Source of the DNA: Myxococcota bacterium
Lineage (GTDB): Bacteria > Myxococcota > UBA727 > JABDBI01
Length of the DNA stretch: 64,000 bases
Direction of reading: 5' to 3'
Assembly: GCA_040387835.1 (NCBI GenBank)
Contig: JAZKCZ010000003.1
Coordinates: 1 to 64,000, forward strand
Part shown: positions 40,897 through 50,060 of the stretch, piece after piece
How the letters are laid out: each line of letters opens with the position of its first letter
How positions within the stretch are numbered: the stretch's first letter is position 1
Notes under the pieces: generated by a model
What the model saw: only the letters and a program-made list of their open reading frames with translations
What the model was told of the DNA's origin: nothing
Database searches by the model: none
Position numbers and translations under genes: made by a program

Positions 40897-42152
40897 ACGT
40901 GCTCCAAGGCAGTCCAGTCATTCCTGGCGATAAGTCTATCTCCCACCGAGCACTCATTTTTGGCGCCCTTGCCAAAGGTCAAACCAAAATCCGTGGCCTT
41001 TTGCGTAGTGAAGATGTGCATTCAACCTTAAACGGCCTTAAAGCGATGGGCGTTTCCATTGAAGATAATGGCGAAGAAGTCATCGTTCATGGTCAAGGCC
41101 TCGGCGGACTGAAATCGCCCAGCAAAGCCATCAACTGCGGCAACTCCGGCACCACCATGCGTCTATTCATGGGTATTTTAGCCGCTCAAAATTTCAGCAG
41201 CATCCTCATTGGGGACAGATCTTTATCCAAAAGACCGATGAATCGAGTGGCGATTCCGCTTAAACAAATGGGCGGTCATATATCTTTAACTGAAAGCAAT
41301 CATGCCCCGGTACAGATACATCCGGCGTCTTTGCATGCCATCGACTACCGGCTAGAAATCGCCAGCGCGCAGGTGAAATCGGCCATTATGCTGGCGGCGC
41401 TATTTTGCCGCGGAACCACCAGACTCAGCGGTCTAACGCAAAGTCGCGATCATACAGAACGCATGCTGCAATTGTTTGGCGTTACCATTGGGGTGACTGA
41501 CGAGCAGGTGATTTCCATTGAAGGCGGCCAAGAACTTTCGGGTTGCAACATCGACGTTCCGGGCGATCCATCAACAGCAGCCTTTCTGATAGCAGCAGCT
41601 TGCTTGGTGCCAGGCTCAAACATCGAGCTCAAAAACGTCTCGCTCAATCCAACCCGTTTAGGCTTTATAGGCGCCCTGCGCTCAATGGGCGCGCAAATCA
41701 AAATCGTCCCCACAAATGAAGGACCTGAACCAAGCGGCACCATCACAGCATCTTACTCACAGCTGCAATCGATTCACTTGCACGAACAAGCCATCCCGGC
41801 CTTAATAGACGAGATACCCATTTTAGCCGTCGTTTGCTCTCAGGCAAATGGCATTAGCGAAATCCGAGGCGCCAGCGAACTGCGCGTGAAAGAAAGCGAC
41901 CGCCTGGAAGCCATCGCGCAAAATCTAAAAAGCATGGGCGCGCAAATCGACGTATTTTCCGATGGCTTTAAAATTAGAGGCCCTCAAAAATTAAAAGGGG
42001 CACTGATACAATCCCATGACGACCACCGCATCGCTATGGCATTTCACATCGCGGGCCTCGTTGCCCAGGGGAACACTCAAATCGACCATCCTGAGTGCGT
42101 CAATATCTCCTATCCACAGTTTTACGACACGCTCAGAGACCTATGCTTATGA
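40893..42152 (+). CDS. aroA: EPSP synthase (3-phosphoshikimate 1-carboxyvinyltransferase)
   Basis: 419 residues with the family signatures PGDKSISHRALIFGALAKG at the N-terminus, INCGNSGTTMRLFMG and LRVKESDRLEAIA. It makes EPSP from shikimate-3-phosphate and PEP. The start overlaps the pheA stop (ATGA) and the stop overlaps the DAHP synthase start (ATGA), giving tight translational coupling in an aromatic amino acid operon. Length is typical. Confidence 0.97.
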   Translation: MNVLQGSPVIPGDKSISHRALIFGALAKGQTKIRGLLRSEDVHSTLNGLKAMGVSIEDNGEEVIVHGQGLGGLKSPSKAINCGNSGTTMRLFMGILAAQNFSSILIGDRSLSKRPMNRVAIPLKQMGGHISLTESNHAPVQIHPASLHAIDYRLEIASAQVKSAIMLAALFCRGTTRLSGLTQSRDHTERMLQLFGVTIGVTDEQVISIEGGQELSGCNIDVPGDPSTAAFLIAAACLVPGSNIELKNVSLNPTRLGFIGALRSMGAQIKIVPTNEGPEPSGTITASYSQLQSIHLHEQAIPALIDEIPILAVVCSQANGISEIRGASELRVKESDRLEAIAQNLKSMGAQIDVFSDGFKIRGPQKLKGALIQSHDDHRIAMAFHIAGLVAQGNTQIDHPECVNISYPQFYDTLRDLCL

Positions 42153-43483
42153 ACTGGACACCCAATAGTTGGAGAAGCAAGCGCATTTCCCAGATGCCTA
42201 CCTATCCAGATCTAATCAAGCTGGCCGAAATCGAAAAACGGTTGTCGGTATACCCACCCTTGGTATTTGCAGGCGAAGCACAGCGCCTGAAGGCGCGCAT
42301 GGCTAAAGTCGCCATTGGTGAGGCATTTTTGCTCCACGGTGGAGACTGCGCCGAGAGTTTTGCCGATCTCAACACCAAAACACTCAGTGATAATTTTCGC
42401 ATCCTTTTGCAAATGGCCGTGATCTTAACTTTCTCTCTGAAAAAGCACGTGGTCAAGCTCGGGAGAACTGCGGGCCAATTTGCCAAGCCCAGATCGAGTG
42501 ACATGGAATCGCGTGATGGGCTTACCCTGCCATCTTATCGCGGCGATATTATTAACGGATTCGCCTTCACCGAAAGTTCACGAACGCCAGATCCAGCCCG
42601 CATGGAACGCGCTTACTTCCACTCCGCCGCGAGCCTCAATTTGCTGCGCGCATTCGCACAGGGCGGATTTGCCAATCTCGAAAAAGTTCACGCGTGGAAT
42701 TTAGACTTCGTTCAACAAAGCGCTCAAGGCGAAAGCTATGAGAGCGTTACCAACAAAGTTCAAGAATCCATGAGCTTCATGAACGCCCTGGGCATTAACG
42801 GCCAAAACTACAGTCAAATTCGAGAGATCGAGTTTTACACCTCACACGAAGCTTTACTATTACCTTATGAAGAGGCCCTCACCCGGCAAGACACCGATTC
42901 AGAAGCAGGCAATTGGTATGACTGCTCGGCTCACATGTTGTGGGTTGGAGAGCGCACGCGGCAACTCGACAGCGCACACATTGAGTTTTTAAGAGGCATC
43001 TCAAATCCCATCGGACTTAAAGTAAGTTCTCAGTTGCCCGAAAATGATCTGATCAAGTTGATCGATATCTTAAACCCCAAAAACGAATTGGGACGCCTAA
43101 CCCTGATCACCCGATTTGGGCATCAAAAAATACAAGATGCACTGCCTAAGCTAATCCAGCGGGTGAGCGCTGAAGGCAAAAACGTGATCTGGTGCTGTGA
43201 TCCCATGCATGGCAATACTTTGACCGCTTCTAACGGTTATAAAACGCGCAATTTTCAGCATGTTTTAACGGAAGCACAGCACTTCATCGCGATCCATCAA
43301 AATGAAGGAACGTATGCCGGCGGTGTACATTTTGAAATGACTGGTGGAAACGTCGTGGAGTGCGTTGGTGGCGATCAGGAAATCGAAGAAAAACACCTAG
43401 AAAGTGGGTTTTATGAAACGCTTTGCGATCCTAGACTGAATGCATACCAGGCATTAGAATTAGCTTTTAAACTGATCGCGTAA
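42149..43483 (+). CDS. class II (plant-type) DAHP synthase
   Basis: 444 residues from the ATG at 42149, which overlaps the aroA stop by 4 nt; reading further upstream would run inside aroA. Motifs SWRSKRISQMPTYPD, PPLVFAGEAQRLKARMA, FLLHGGDCAESFAD, GRTAGQFAKPRSS and WCCDPMHGNT define class II 3-deoxy-7-phosphoheptulonate synthase, the first step of the shikimate pathway. It completes an operon of the entry (DAHPS), middle (AroA) and Phe branch (PheA) enzymes. Class II enzymes can be feedback regulated; this cannot be read here. Confidence 0.95.
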   Translation: MNWTPNSWRSKRISQMPTYPDLIKLAEIEKRLSVYPPLVFAGEAQRLKARMAKVAIGEAFLLHGGDCAESFADLNTKTLSDNFRILLQMAVILTFSLKKHVVKLGRTAGQFAKPRSSDMESRDGLTLPSYRGDIINGFAFTESSRTPDPARMERAYFHSAASLNLLRAFAQGGFANLEKVHAWNLDFVQQSAQGESYESVTNKVQESMSFMNALGINGQNYSQIREIEFYTSHEALLLPYEEALTRQDTDSEAGNWYDCSAHMLWVGERTRQLDSAHIEFLRGISNPIGLKVSSQLPENDLIKLIDILNPKNELGRLTLITRFGHQKIQDALPKLIQRVSAEGKNVIWCCDPMHGNTLTASNGYKTRNFQHVLTEAQHFIAIHQNEGTYAGGVHFEMTGGNVVECVGGDQEIEEKHLESGFYETLCDPRLNAYQALELAFKLIA

Positions 43484-43642
43484 TGGGAATAAATAGACTT
43501 CACAGATCAATAGCGATCCGCGATCCACAAGACCCTCCGGGCAAAAATCGCAAAATATTCTTTTTTCGTTAGTTTTTTTAGGGGCTTGTCTGGATCTTCG
43601 AAATCCATGCTTGCCTAATCCGTCTGGCTGTTGATACACCCA
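43484..43642. other. intergenic region upstream of dnaA
   Basis: About 150 bp between the DAHP synthase stop and dnaA. It is A/T-rich with T-runs (43560-43580). I see no DnaA boxes (TTATNCACA or close), so it does not look like an origin. No clear promoter was identified. Confidence 0.4.
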
Positions 43643-45082
43643 ATGAGACTTATGGTAGCGATCCGAGAATTTGAAACCCAACCGATAGATCTATTTGGCG
43701 AAACGTTGCAGTCGCTTAAACGTCGCCTAAGTCTATTTGTATGGCAGGGCTTTTTTGAGCCTTTGTCGTTTGTTTCATTGGATCAAAATACTTTAACCGT
43801 CGCTGCCCCATCTTCATTCCATCGGGATTGGGTACAGAACCATTATTTAACTGAATTACAAGAAACCGTTTGCCGTGTTTATGGCCGGCCTTTAGATATT
43901 AAAGTGATCGAAGGCAAGGATGAGCAAAAGACTCTACGTCCGCCATCCTTTGACTCCCTACCATCTCTTTCTCCAACAATGTCTAACTCCATCAGCCCTC
44001 TGAAAGCAGCTTTAACGGCTTCAGAGCATGCTCAAGCGCCGATGGTTTTTGAATCGGTTAGCTTAAACCCAACCCACACTTTTGATGCGTTCGTGCCAGG
44101 CCCGTCCAACAACATGGGCTTTGCCGCCTGTCATGCAGTCGCAGAACAGCCTGGCGCTCAATATAGCCCTCTGTTTTTGTTCGGACCGGTGGGCATTGGT
44201 AAAACCCATTTAATTCAAGCCATCGGCCTTTATGCGCTGAGCAAAAACCCTAACACCAAGATTTTGTACATGACCGCTGAACAATGGGTCAATGCATATA
44301 TCATGGCGATCAGGGAAAAGCGCTTTGATGCTTTTAGAAAGAAGTTCAGAACTGATTGCGATATTTTATTAATCGATGACATTCAGTTTTTGGCAGGTAA
44401 AGACGCAAGCCAGGATGAATTCTTCCATACTTTCAACAGCCTTCATCAGGCCCATAAGCAAATTGTGGTCACGTCGGACAAGTATCCACATGAAATCGAA
44501 GGCTTAGAAGAAAGGCTGCAGACGCGCCTATCTTGGGGCCTTATTGCTGATATCAGGCCGCCTGAAATCGAAACACGCATCGCCATTTTGCATAAAAAGG
44601 CTGAGTCTTGCGGCATTAAATTGCCTCATGATGTCGCGCATTACTTGGCCGCTCAAGTGACCACTTCGGTTCGTGAACTTGAAGGCGCTTTGCTGCGCTT
44701 GTCAGCGTTTCTTTCGGTAACCAAGTCTGAGATCTCTTTGGCCGCTACCAAAGAATACCTATCTCCTGTGTTCAGACGCAGTGCGGGTGCTTTAAGCTCC
44801 GAAAAAATCTGTGAGCATGTGGCGGCTTATTACGATCTCAAGCCCATTGAGCTCAAAGGTCAGTCTCGTCAGCGCCAAGTCTCATTGGCTAGACAAATTG
44901 CCATGGCTTTGTGCCGTAACATGATGGCATTTAGCATGCCAGAAATCGGCCGCATTTTCGGCGGGCGTGATCACACCACCGTGTTGTCATCGCTTCGAAA
45001 GATCGACGAGATGCGTGAAACAGACATTAGCATCCAGACAGTTTTGTCTCGCCTCGAGAAAAGTTTGATTGAGTCCTGCTAA
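43643..45082 (+). CDS. dnaA: chromosomal replication initiator DnaA
   Basis: About 479 residues. The start could be TTG 43631, ATG 43643 or ATG 43652; the ATG at 43643 is taken. Domain I (to about 90) precedes a variable linker. The AAA+ domain has Walker A GPVGIGKT (181-188; the Pro is unusual), Walker B ILLIDDIQFLAGK and the sensor region VVTSDKYPHEI. Domain IV ends with the DnaA signature FGGRDHTTVLSSLRKI. The normal neighbours dnaN, recF and gyrB are absent; an aminopeptidase gene follows 17 bp downstream. Confidence 0.96.
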   Translation: MRLMVAIREFETQPIDLFGETLQSLKRRLSLFVWQGFFEPLSFVSLDQNTLTVAAPSSFHRDWVQNHYLTELQETVCRVYGRPLDIKVIEGKDEQKTLRPPSFDSLPSLSPTMSNSISPLKAALTASEHAQAPMVFESVSLNPTHTFDAFVPGPSNNMGFAACHAVAEQPGAQYSPLFLFGPVGIGKTHLIQAIGLYALSKNPNTKILYMTAEQWVNAYIMAIREKRFDAFRKKFRTDCDILLIDDIQFLAGKDASQDEFFHTFNSLHQAHKQIVVTSDKYPHEIEGLEERLQTRLSWGLIADIRPPEIETRIAILHKKAESCGIKLPHDVAHYLAAQVTTSVRELEGALLRLSAFLSVTKSEISLAATKEYLSPVFRRSAGALSSEKICEHVAAYYDLKPIELKGQSRQRQVSLARQIAMALCRNMMAFSMPEIGRIFGGRDHTTVLSSLRKIDEMRETDISIQTVLSRLEKSLIESC

Positions 45083-45099
45083 GAGGCTATAAGCCTTGG

Positions 45100-47604
45100 A
45101 TGCGTCTTTTTCTTTTAGCTTGCCTGTTTTCCCTCTCGTCACTCTCATCAAAAGCGCCCGGGGGACAGCTTCCTCAAGGGGTTAAGCCACTTCATTACGA
45201 TCTGGCTCTGTCGGTTAATCCAGGCAAAACTGATTTTTCGGGCAAAGCGACCATCAAGCTGTCTTTGGCCAAGCCCATCAAAGAATTCTGGCTACACGGT
45301 GAAGACCTTAAGATCACAGACGCCTATGTCCAAACTGCCACCGAGCAAGTAAAAGTCACTTACGAGCAAGTCACATCAGAAGGTGTGTCGCAGATCCGCG
45401 CACCCAAAACCTTGCCTGCGGGTGAGCTCACCTTGACGCTGCAGTATACAGCGCCCTATCAGAAAGACCTTGCCGGTCTATACCGCGTTGCTTTCAACAA
45501 ACTTAATTACGTCTACTCTCAGTTCGAGCCTATTGCCGCACGGACATGCTTTCCAGGCTTTGACGAGCCCAGGTTTAAAACACCTTTTAAGATTTCCTTA
45601 ACCGTACCTAAAAACAGCTCAGGCATCTCCAATGGTCTGTTGCAGCAAGAGATTAAAAACAAAGACGGCACGAAAACGCTGCTCTTTGAAGAAACTGCCC
45701 CTTTGCCAACCTATTTAATCGCATTTGCTGTAGGCCCCTTCGATGTGGTGGATGGACCTATGATGGGTAAAATACCTCTGCGCGGCATCGCACCTAAAGG
45801 TCAAGGCAAAAATATTAGCTATGCGTTGTCCCAAACGCCTCGCATTTTAAGCATTTTAGAAGACTATTTTGGCATTCCCTACCCTTACAGCAAACTTGAT
45901 ATCATTGCCGTTCCTGACTTTGCAGCCGGAGCCATGGAAAACGCAGGCGCCATTACTTTTAGAGACTCGCTCTTACTGCTCAATCCTAAAACAGCGCCCG
46001 TTTGGCAGGTAAGGCGCTTTGCTGAGGTCATGGCGCATGAACTCGCGCATCAATGGTTTGGCAATCTCGTCACTTTAGCTTGGTGGGAAGACATCTGGCT
46101 GAACGAAGCCTTTGCCACCTGGATCGCCACCAAAGTGATCATGCAATACGACCCTGCGTACCAAGCTGATTTAGAAGCCCTAGAAGAAACTCAACAAGCC
46201 ATGAACGCGGACTCCCTCGCCTCGTCCCGAAAAATCGCAGAACCGATCACGTCACATCATGATATTTACAGCGCGTTCGATGCCATCACCTACACCAAAG
46301 GTGCTGCCGTTATTGCCATGTTCGAAGAATATTTAGGCGCAGACATATTTCAAAAAGGCGTGCGCAATTACTTGGTCCACTATGCGAATCGCAATGCTGA
46401 CACGCGAGACTTCATTGCGGCCCTGTCCAAAGTTAACGGTATCAACTTATCCTCGAGTTTTGAAAGCTTCCTAAATCAGCCAGGCGTGCCGCTCATTCAC
46501 TTTGAGAAGGACCGGTATGCTCAAAAGCGCTACCTGCCACTTGGCTCAGATCTTGATCCCGATCATTCTTGGGTCATTCCATTTTGTCCCGAAAAGACGT
46601 CCTGCCAAATGCTCGGCAAGACCCAAGGGACCTTGGAAAACTTTGGTTTCCCCGCAAGAGCAGGCAAAGGCTACTACCGTTTCTCGGGTCATTACCCCTT
46701 TAATTTTGCCAGTGCCAGCAATGCAGACAAAGTCGTCCAAATAGCAAACTTGAAAGGCGCCTTCACATCAGGCCGTTTAAACACCAGCGAACTTCTGCCT
46801 GAGCTCGCCAAATTCGCTAAAACCAGTTCAAGATTCACCGCCACCGCACCAATGTCCACGTTGTACTGGCTCAACAACTACGTGATCAAAGCTGACACCA
46901 GGCCTCATTTTGAAGCCTACGCTCGAAAAGTGTATACGACGAAACCGCAGATGTTAGACAGCAACGAGCAAAAGCTCTTTGACGCCGAATACAGCGCTTT
47001 TGAAGCTGAAGTCGCTAAAGACCCAGCCATTCGAAAAGATCTTCTCAAAAAAGCCCTCGGCTATTTAATCAAACCCTCGAGTTTAGATCCAGACCTAATC
47101 AAAGTTGCCTTAACGGTGCTCATTCAAGAAATGCCCGCCTATTATCCAAGACTCAGATCGATACTGGCCAAAAGCAAAGATGCCATTCAACGACGAGCCG
47201 TCATCGGCGCGCTCGCTGAATCAGATCAATCGCTAAATCTAATTTTATCAAAAGATCTGAGAAAAAATGAAATCTTAACCTTGCTTGGCACGTATATGAA
47301 ACGTCCAGAACATTTTGAAAAAGGCCTCGCCTGGATGGAAGTAAACCTGCCAGCCTTGATCAAAAGCCTACCCATCAAAAGCACAGGTCATTTGCCCTGG
47401 ACTTTGACCGCCCTTTGCAGCGCCGAGGATGCGAACAGAGTGAACACTTTGTTAAAACCATTCATCCAAACAATGCCCGGCGGTCCCAGAGCGCTCAGTG
47501 GCGCGGTAGAACAAATCAAACTGTGCGCGGCCCTGGCAGAATCACAGGGGGAAAACGCTATGCGCTTCTTCAATGCGGCGGGTATCGCCTCCACGAAATC
47601 GTAG
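45100..47604 (+). CDS. M1-family zinc aminopeptidase, exported
   Basis: 834 residues with an N-terminal signal peptide (about 1-18). The exopeptidase motif GAMEN (277-281) and zinc site HELAH (313-317) with the third ligand Glu336 in LNEAFATW are intact. It resembles the PepN/ERAP-like M1 group including the C-terminal helical ERAP1-type region. Export would place it in the periplasm, where it would trim peptides. It is 17 bp after dnaA on the same strand and meets the DnaJ-like gene tail to tail 3 bp apart. Confidence 0.92.
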   Translation: MRLFLLACLFSLSSLSSKAPGGQLPQGVKPLHYDLALSVNPGKTDFSGKATIKLSLAKPIKEFWLHGEDLKITDAYVQTATEQVKVTYEQVTSEGVSQIRAPKTLPAGELTLTLQYTAPYQKDLAGLYRVAFNKLNYVYSQFEPIAARTCFPGFDEPRFKTPFKISLTVPKNSSGISNGLLQQEIKNKDGTKTLLFEETAPLPTYLIAFAVGPFDVVDGPMMGKIPLRGIAPKGQGKNISYALSQTPRILSILEDYFGIPYPYSKLDIIAVPDFAAGAMENAGAITFRDSLLLLNPKTAPVWQVRRFAEVMAHELAHQWFGNLVTLAWWEDIWLNEAFATWIATKVIMQYDPAYQADLEALEETQQAMNADSLASSRKIAEPITSHHDIYSAFDAITYTKGAAVIAMFEEYLGADIFQKGVRNYLVHYANRNADTRDFIAALSKVNGINLSSSFESFLNQPGVPLIHFEKDRYAQKRYLPLGSDLDPDHSWVIPFCPEKTSCQMLGKTQGTLENFGFPARAGKGYYRFSGHYPFNFASASNADKVVQIANLKGAFTSGRLNTSELLPELAKFAKTSSRFTATAPMSTLYWLNNYVIKADTRPHFEAYARKVYTTKPQMLDSNEQKLFDAEYSAFEAEVAKDPAIRKDLLKKALGYLIKPSSLDPDLIKVALTVLIQEMPAYYPRLRSILAKSKDAIQRRAVIGALAESDQSLNLILSKDLRKNEILTLLGTYMKRPEHFEKGLAWMEVNLPALIKSLPIKSTGHLPWTLTALCSAEDANRVNTLLKPFIQTMPGGPRALSGAVEQIKLCAALAESQGENAMRFFNAAGIASTKS

Positions 47605-47607
47605 GCG

Positions 47608-48309
47608 TTATTTCCTTGGATTAAACTTCGACTCTTTGCTCAAAGATTCGAATAAATCTTTTTCTTTAACCGTCAATTTCGATGGAACTTTAATCTGTAG
47701 ATTAAGGAACAAATCGCCAGGACCATTTCTGGTTATCTGCCCCTTTCCTTTCAGGCGCATTCTCGTTCCACTTTGAGAACCAGGTGGGATTTTAAGTTTC
47801 ACGCGTCCTGAAAGCGTCGTAACTTCTAATGTTGTGCCCAGGGCCGCTTCCCAAGGCGATAGCGATAAAATCATTTCAGTTTCAGCCGGTTTTGCCACTG
47901 GCGGCTCATCCTGCCAAGCTTGGCTGCGGCGATGTTGGCCAGGGGTGCTGCCGAAAATGCTGTCGAAGAAGCTGCTGAAACCGCCGCCAAATCCGCTTTG
48001 CGCACCACCACCTCCACCGCGCAGGTCGCCGAAATCGAATTGGACGCCTTGCCAGCCCGGCGGAGATTTGAAATTATCGCCGGCTTTCCAATTGGATCCT
48101 AGGGCATCGTATTTTTTGCGGCTATCAGGATTTTTTAAAACTTCGTAAGCTTCGCTGGCTTTCTTGAACTTATCTTCCGCGCCTTTTTCTTTATTCACGT
48201 CGGGATGATATTGTTTAGCCTGTTTTCTATAAGCTTTTTGGATCTCTTCTTGCGAAGCGGAACGAGCGACGCCTAAAATTTTATAATAATCCTGAAATTG
48301 CACTGCCAT
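47608..48309 (-). CDS. shortened DnaJ/CbpA-type J-domain protein
   Basis: 233 residues. The J domain (about 5-70) has the HPD motif (35-37) that stimulates DnaK. A Gly/Phe-rich linker follows ([18 protein letters not shown]). The C-terminal part has one beta-sandwich ([28 protein letters not shown], then [10 protein letters not shown] and [12 protein letters not shown]), matching the second substrate-binding domain. The first such domain and the zinc finger of DnaJ are missing, giving 233 residues instead of about 300 for CbpA. Function as a DnaK co-chaperone is likely. Confidence 0.88.
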   Translation of the reverse strand: MAVQFQDYYKILGVARSASQEEIQKAYRKQAKQYHPDVNKEKGAEDKFKKASEAYEVLKNPDSRKKYDALGSNWKAGDNFKSPPGWQGVQFDFGDLRGGGGGAQSGFGGGFSSFFDSIFGSTPGQHRRSQAWQDEPPVAKPAETEMILSLSPWEAALGTTLEVTTLSGRVKLKIPPGSQSGTRMRLKGKGQITRNGPGDLFLNLQIKVPSKLTVKEKDLFESLSKESKFNPRK

Positions 48310-48321
48310 AGCGCAAACTTA

Positions 48322-48582
48322 TCAATATGCTGCGCAGTGGTCTACACAAAAACCGACGGTCGCATCTTTGCTGCATACCTGATGGTGACCACAGTCTGTG
48401 TCTTCGCGGCAAGGCTTTCGGCAAATGCCGCCATAAGGATCCTCAGAGCCCCGCCTATCACAGGCAAGGCCAGCTTCACACTGGTGACCAGGAACTTCGC
48501 TTGTACAAAAGTTGCCTTCTTTCACCGCTGCAGCAGCGCTAAACCCGGTCAACACACAGGCAAGTAATAAAAAATATCTCAT
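48322..48582 (-). CDS. small secreted Cys-rich protein (86 aa)
   Basis: 86 residues with a signal peptide (MRYFLLLACVLTGFSAAAA) and a mature domain of about 67 residues with ten Cys (pattern CTSEVPGHQCEAGLACD, GICRKPC, TDCGHHQVC, GFCVDHC), consistent with a small disulfide knot of the kind found in EGF/colipase-like modules. Function unknown. It precedes the DnaJ-like gene by 12 bp. Confidence 0.65.
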   Translation of the reverse strand: MRYFLLLACVLTGFSAAAAVKEGNFCTSEVPGHQCEAGLACDRRGSEDPYGGICRKPCREDTDCGHHQVCSKDATVGFCVDHCAAY

Positions 48583-48621
48583 GCTAAACCATTTAGCGAC
48601 GGGGAGAGTAAGTTGAAACGG

Positions 48622-49422
48622 TCATATGACCGAGACATGTTCTTGGGCAGGAAACTCTCCATGCCTAACTTCCGTGACATATTTCTCAACGGCGGCCATT
48701 ACCAAACTGGCGCCATTTAAATAGGTCTTAAGAAATCTAGGTTTAAATTCAGGATTAAGGCCAAGCAAATCATAGCTGACCAACACCTGCCCGTCCGTAA
48801 AACGTCCCGCGCCGATACCAATGGTCGGAATGACTAAACGGGTTGATATTTCTTGCGCCAAAGTTTCAGGAACACATTCCAGCACAATTGCATAAACCCC
48901 TGCTTCTTGCAGAGCCAGCGAGTCTTCCAAAATCCTTGCGCTCGCTTCTTCGGTCCGGCCCTGAATACGGTGACCTGAGAGCGCATGTACGCTTTGCGGC
49001 GTTAGACCGACGTGCCCCATCACCGGAATGCCAGCCTCGGTCATCGCTCTCACAGTGGAAGCAACCGAGCGCCCACCTTCAACTTTCACTGAATGTGCCC
49101 CCGCACGAAGCAAGTTGGCGGCGTTTTCCAAAGCTACCTTCAAGTCCGTTTGATAAGTCATGAAAGGCATGTCCGCAACGAGATGCGCGCGCTGACAGCC
49201 CCGCGCGACCGCGCGCGTATGATAAACCATGTCATCCATGGATACACTCAACGTATTGGACGCGCCCTGAATAACCATACCCAATGAATCGCCGACCAAA
49301 AGGATGTCAACGCCAGCCATATCGATTAACCGGGCGAACGTCGCGTCATAACAGGTCAGCATGACAATCGGCTCACGGGCCTCTTTCTTTTTCTGCAAGT
49401 CTATTAACCGAACAATTTTCAT
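48622..49422 (-). CDS. panB: 3-methyl-2-oxobutanoate hydroxymethyltransferase
   Basis: About 266 residues from the ATG at 49422, which overlaps the stop of the CPBP protease gene (ATGA); upstream in-frame sequence is inside that gene. The product converts 2-ketoisovalerate to ketopantoate in pantothenate/CoA synthesis. Family motifs: MLTCYDATFARL, LLVGDSLGMVIQG, VADMPFMTYQ, VKVEGG, MGHVGLTPQSVH and TIGIGAGRFTDGQVLV. Length matches the family. panC and panD are not adjacent. Confidence 0.96.
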   Translation of the reverse strand: MKIVRLIDLQKKKEAREPIVMLTCYDATFARLIDMAGVDILLVGDSLGMVIQGASNTLSVSMDDMVYHTRAVARGCQRAHLVADMPFMTYQTDLKVALENAANLLRAGAHSVKVEGGRSVASTVRAMTEAGIPVMGHVGLTPQSVHALSGHRIQGRTEEASARILEDSLALQEAGVYAIVLECVPETLAQEISTRLVIPTIGIGAGRFTDGQVLVSYDLLGLNPEFKPRFLKTYLNGASLVMAAVEKYVTEVRHGEFPAQEHVSVI

Positions 49423-50036
49423 CCATGGCTCCAGCGGAAACTCTCTGCTAGCCATTCTCCGAACACATTGCAAAGGGCGTGATACAAGGTTGCGCCTAAT
49501 AAAGAGCCATTTGATTTATAAACTAACCAGGAAAACACCAATCCAGGGAAAAAAGGCAGCAGCCTAATAAGGCTATATTCACCCGCAAAATGCCCTAAGG
49601 CGAAAAACAGATTCACCAACAAGACCGCCGTTATCGGGCGATAAACCCTCAACAAGCGACTCTGTAAAAAGCCGCGGTAAAAGATTTCCTCAGGCAACGC
49701 AATCATCAATAAGTTAATGGCGAAACCCCAAAGGAGATTTATCGAAAAAGCAGGCTCAAAACTTATTGGTTTTAAAAGCAAATACTGGCCGATAGCAAAA
49801 AGGGTCAAGCTCGAAGCCGAAACCCAAAGCATTCGCAGCAAATCTGCGCGGATAGCGCCGGGGAGAATTCGAATGGAATAGCCCAAAATGCCAGGCACGT
49901 AGATTTGATAGAGAAATGCCGCGGCGAATGCGATGTCTGCGTGGATGGGTTTTAGGATTGCTAGCAGGAATAGCAAGATGATGGCGGCGGTAATTGGCCT
50001 CTCCCGATTTTGGCTAGCCAAAATCTCCCTCTCCAT
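49419..50036 (-). CDS. CPBP-family intramembrane glutamic protease
   Basis: 205 residues, about six membrane segments. The CPBP (CAAX protease/Abi) motifs are all present: EEIFYR (Glu116, Glu117, Arg121), FALGH with His149, and HALCN with His186 and Asn190. Members cleave membrane-bound substrates or have immunity or sorting roles. Its first 13 codons lie inside palindromic repeat sequence (50007-50049). The stop is coupled to panB. Substrate unknown. Confidence 0.88.
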   Translation of the reverse strand: MEREILASQNRERPITAAIILLFLLAILKPIHADIAFAAAFLYQIYVPGILGYSIRILPGAIRADLLRMLWVSASSLTLFAIGQYLLLKPISFEPAFSINLLWGFAINLLMIALPEEIFYRGFLQSRLLRVYRPITAVLLVNLFFALGHFAGEYSLIRLLPFFPGLVFSWLVYKSNGSLLGATLYHALCNVFGEWLAESFRWSHG

Positions 50037-50049
50037 GAGATGGAGAGGG
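50007..50049. repeat. double palindromic element at the CPBP gene start
   Basis: ATTTTGGCTAGCCAAAAT (50007-50024) is a perfect 18-bp palindrome. CCCTCTCCAT-GAG-ATGGAGAGGG (50027-50049) is a perfect 10-bp stem with a 3-nt loop. The CPBP start codon (50034-50036) lies in the second stem. It looks like a dispersed repeat element that has become part of the gene. Confidence 0.8.
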
Positions 50050-50060
50050 CATAAAACGCG

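Noticed and set aside
43484-43642. Chromosomal origin upstream of dnaA
   Set aside because: No cluster of DnaA boxes or AT-rich unwinding repeats could be found; only a loose GATCCACA.
45070-45100. Terminator between dnaA and the M1 aminopeptidase gene
   Set aside because: AGGCT-ATA-AGCCT is only a 5-bp stem and no T-run follows.
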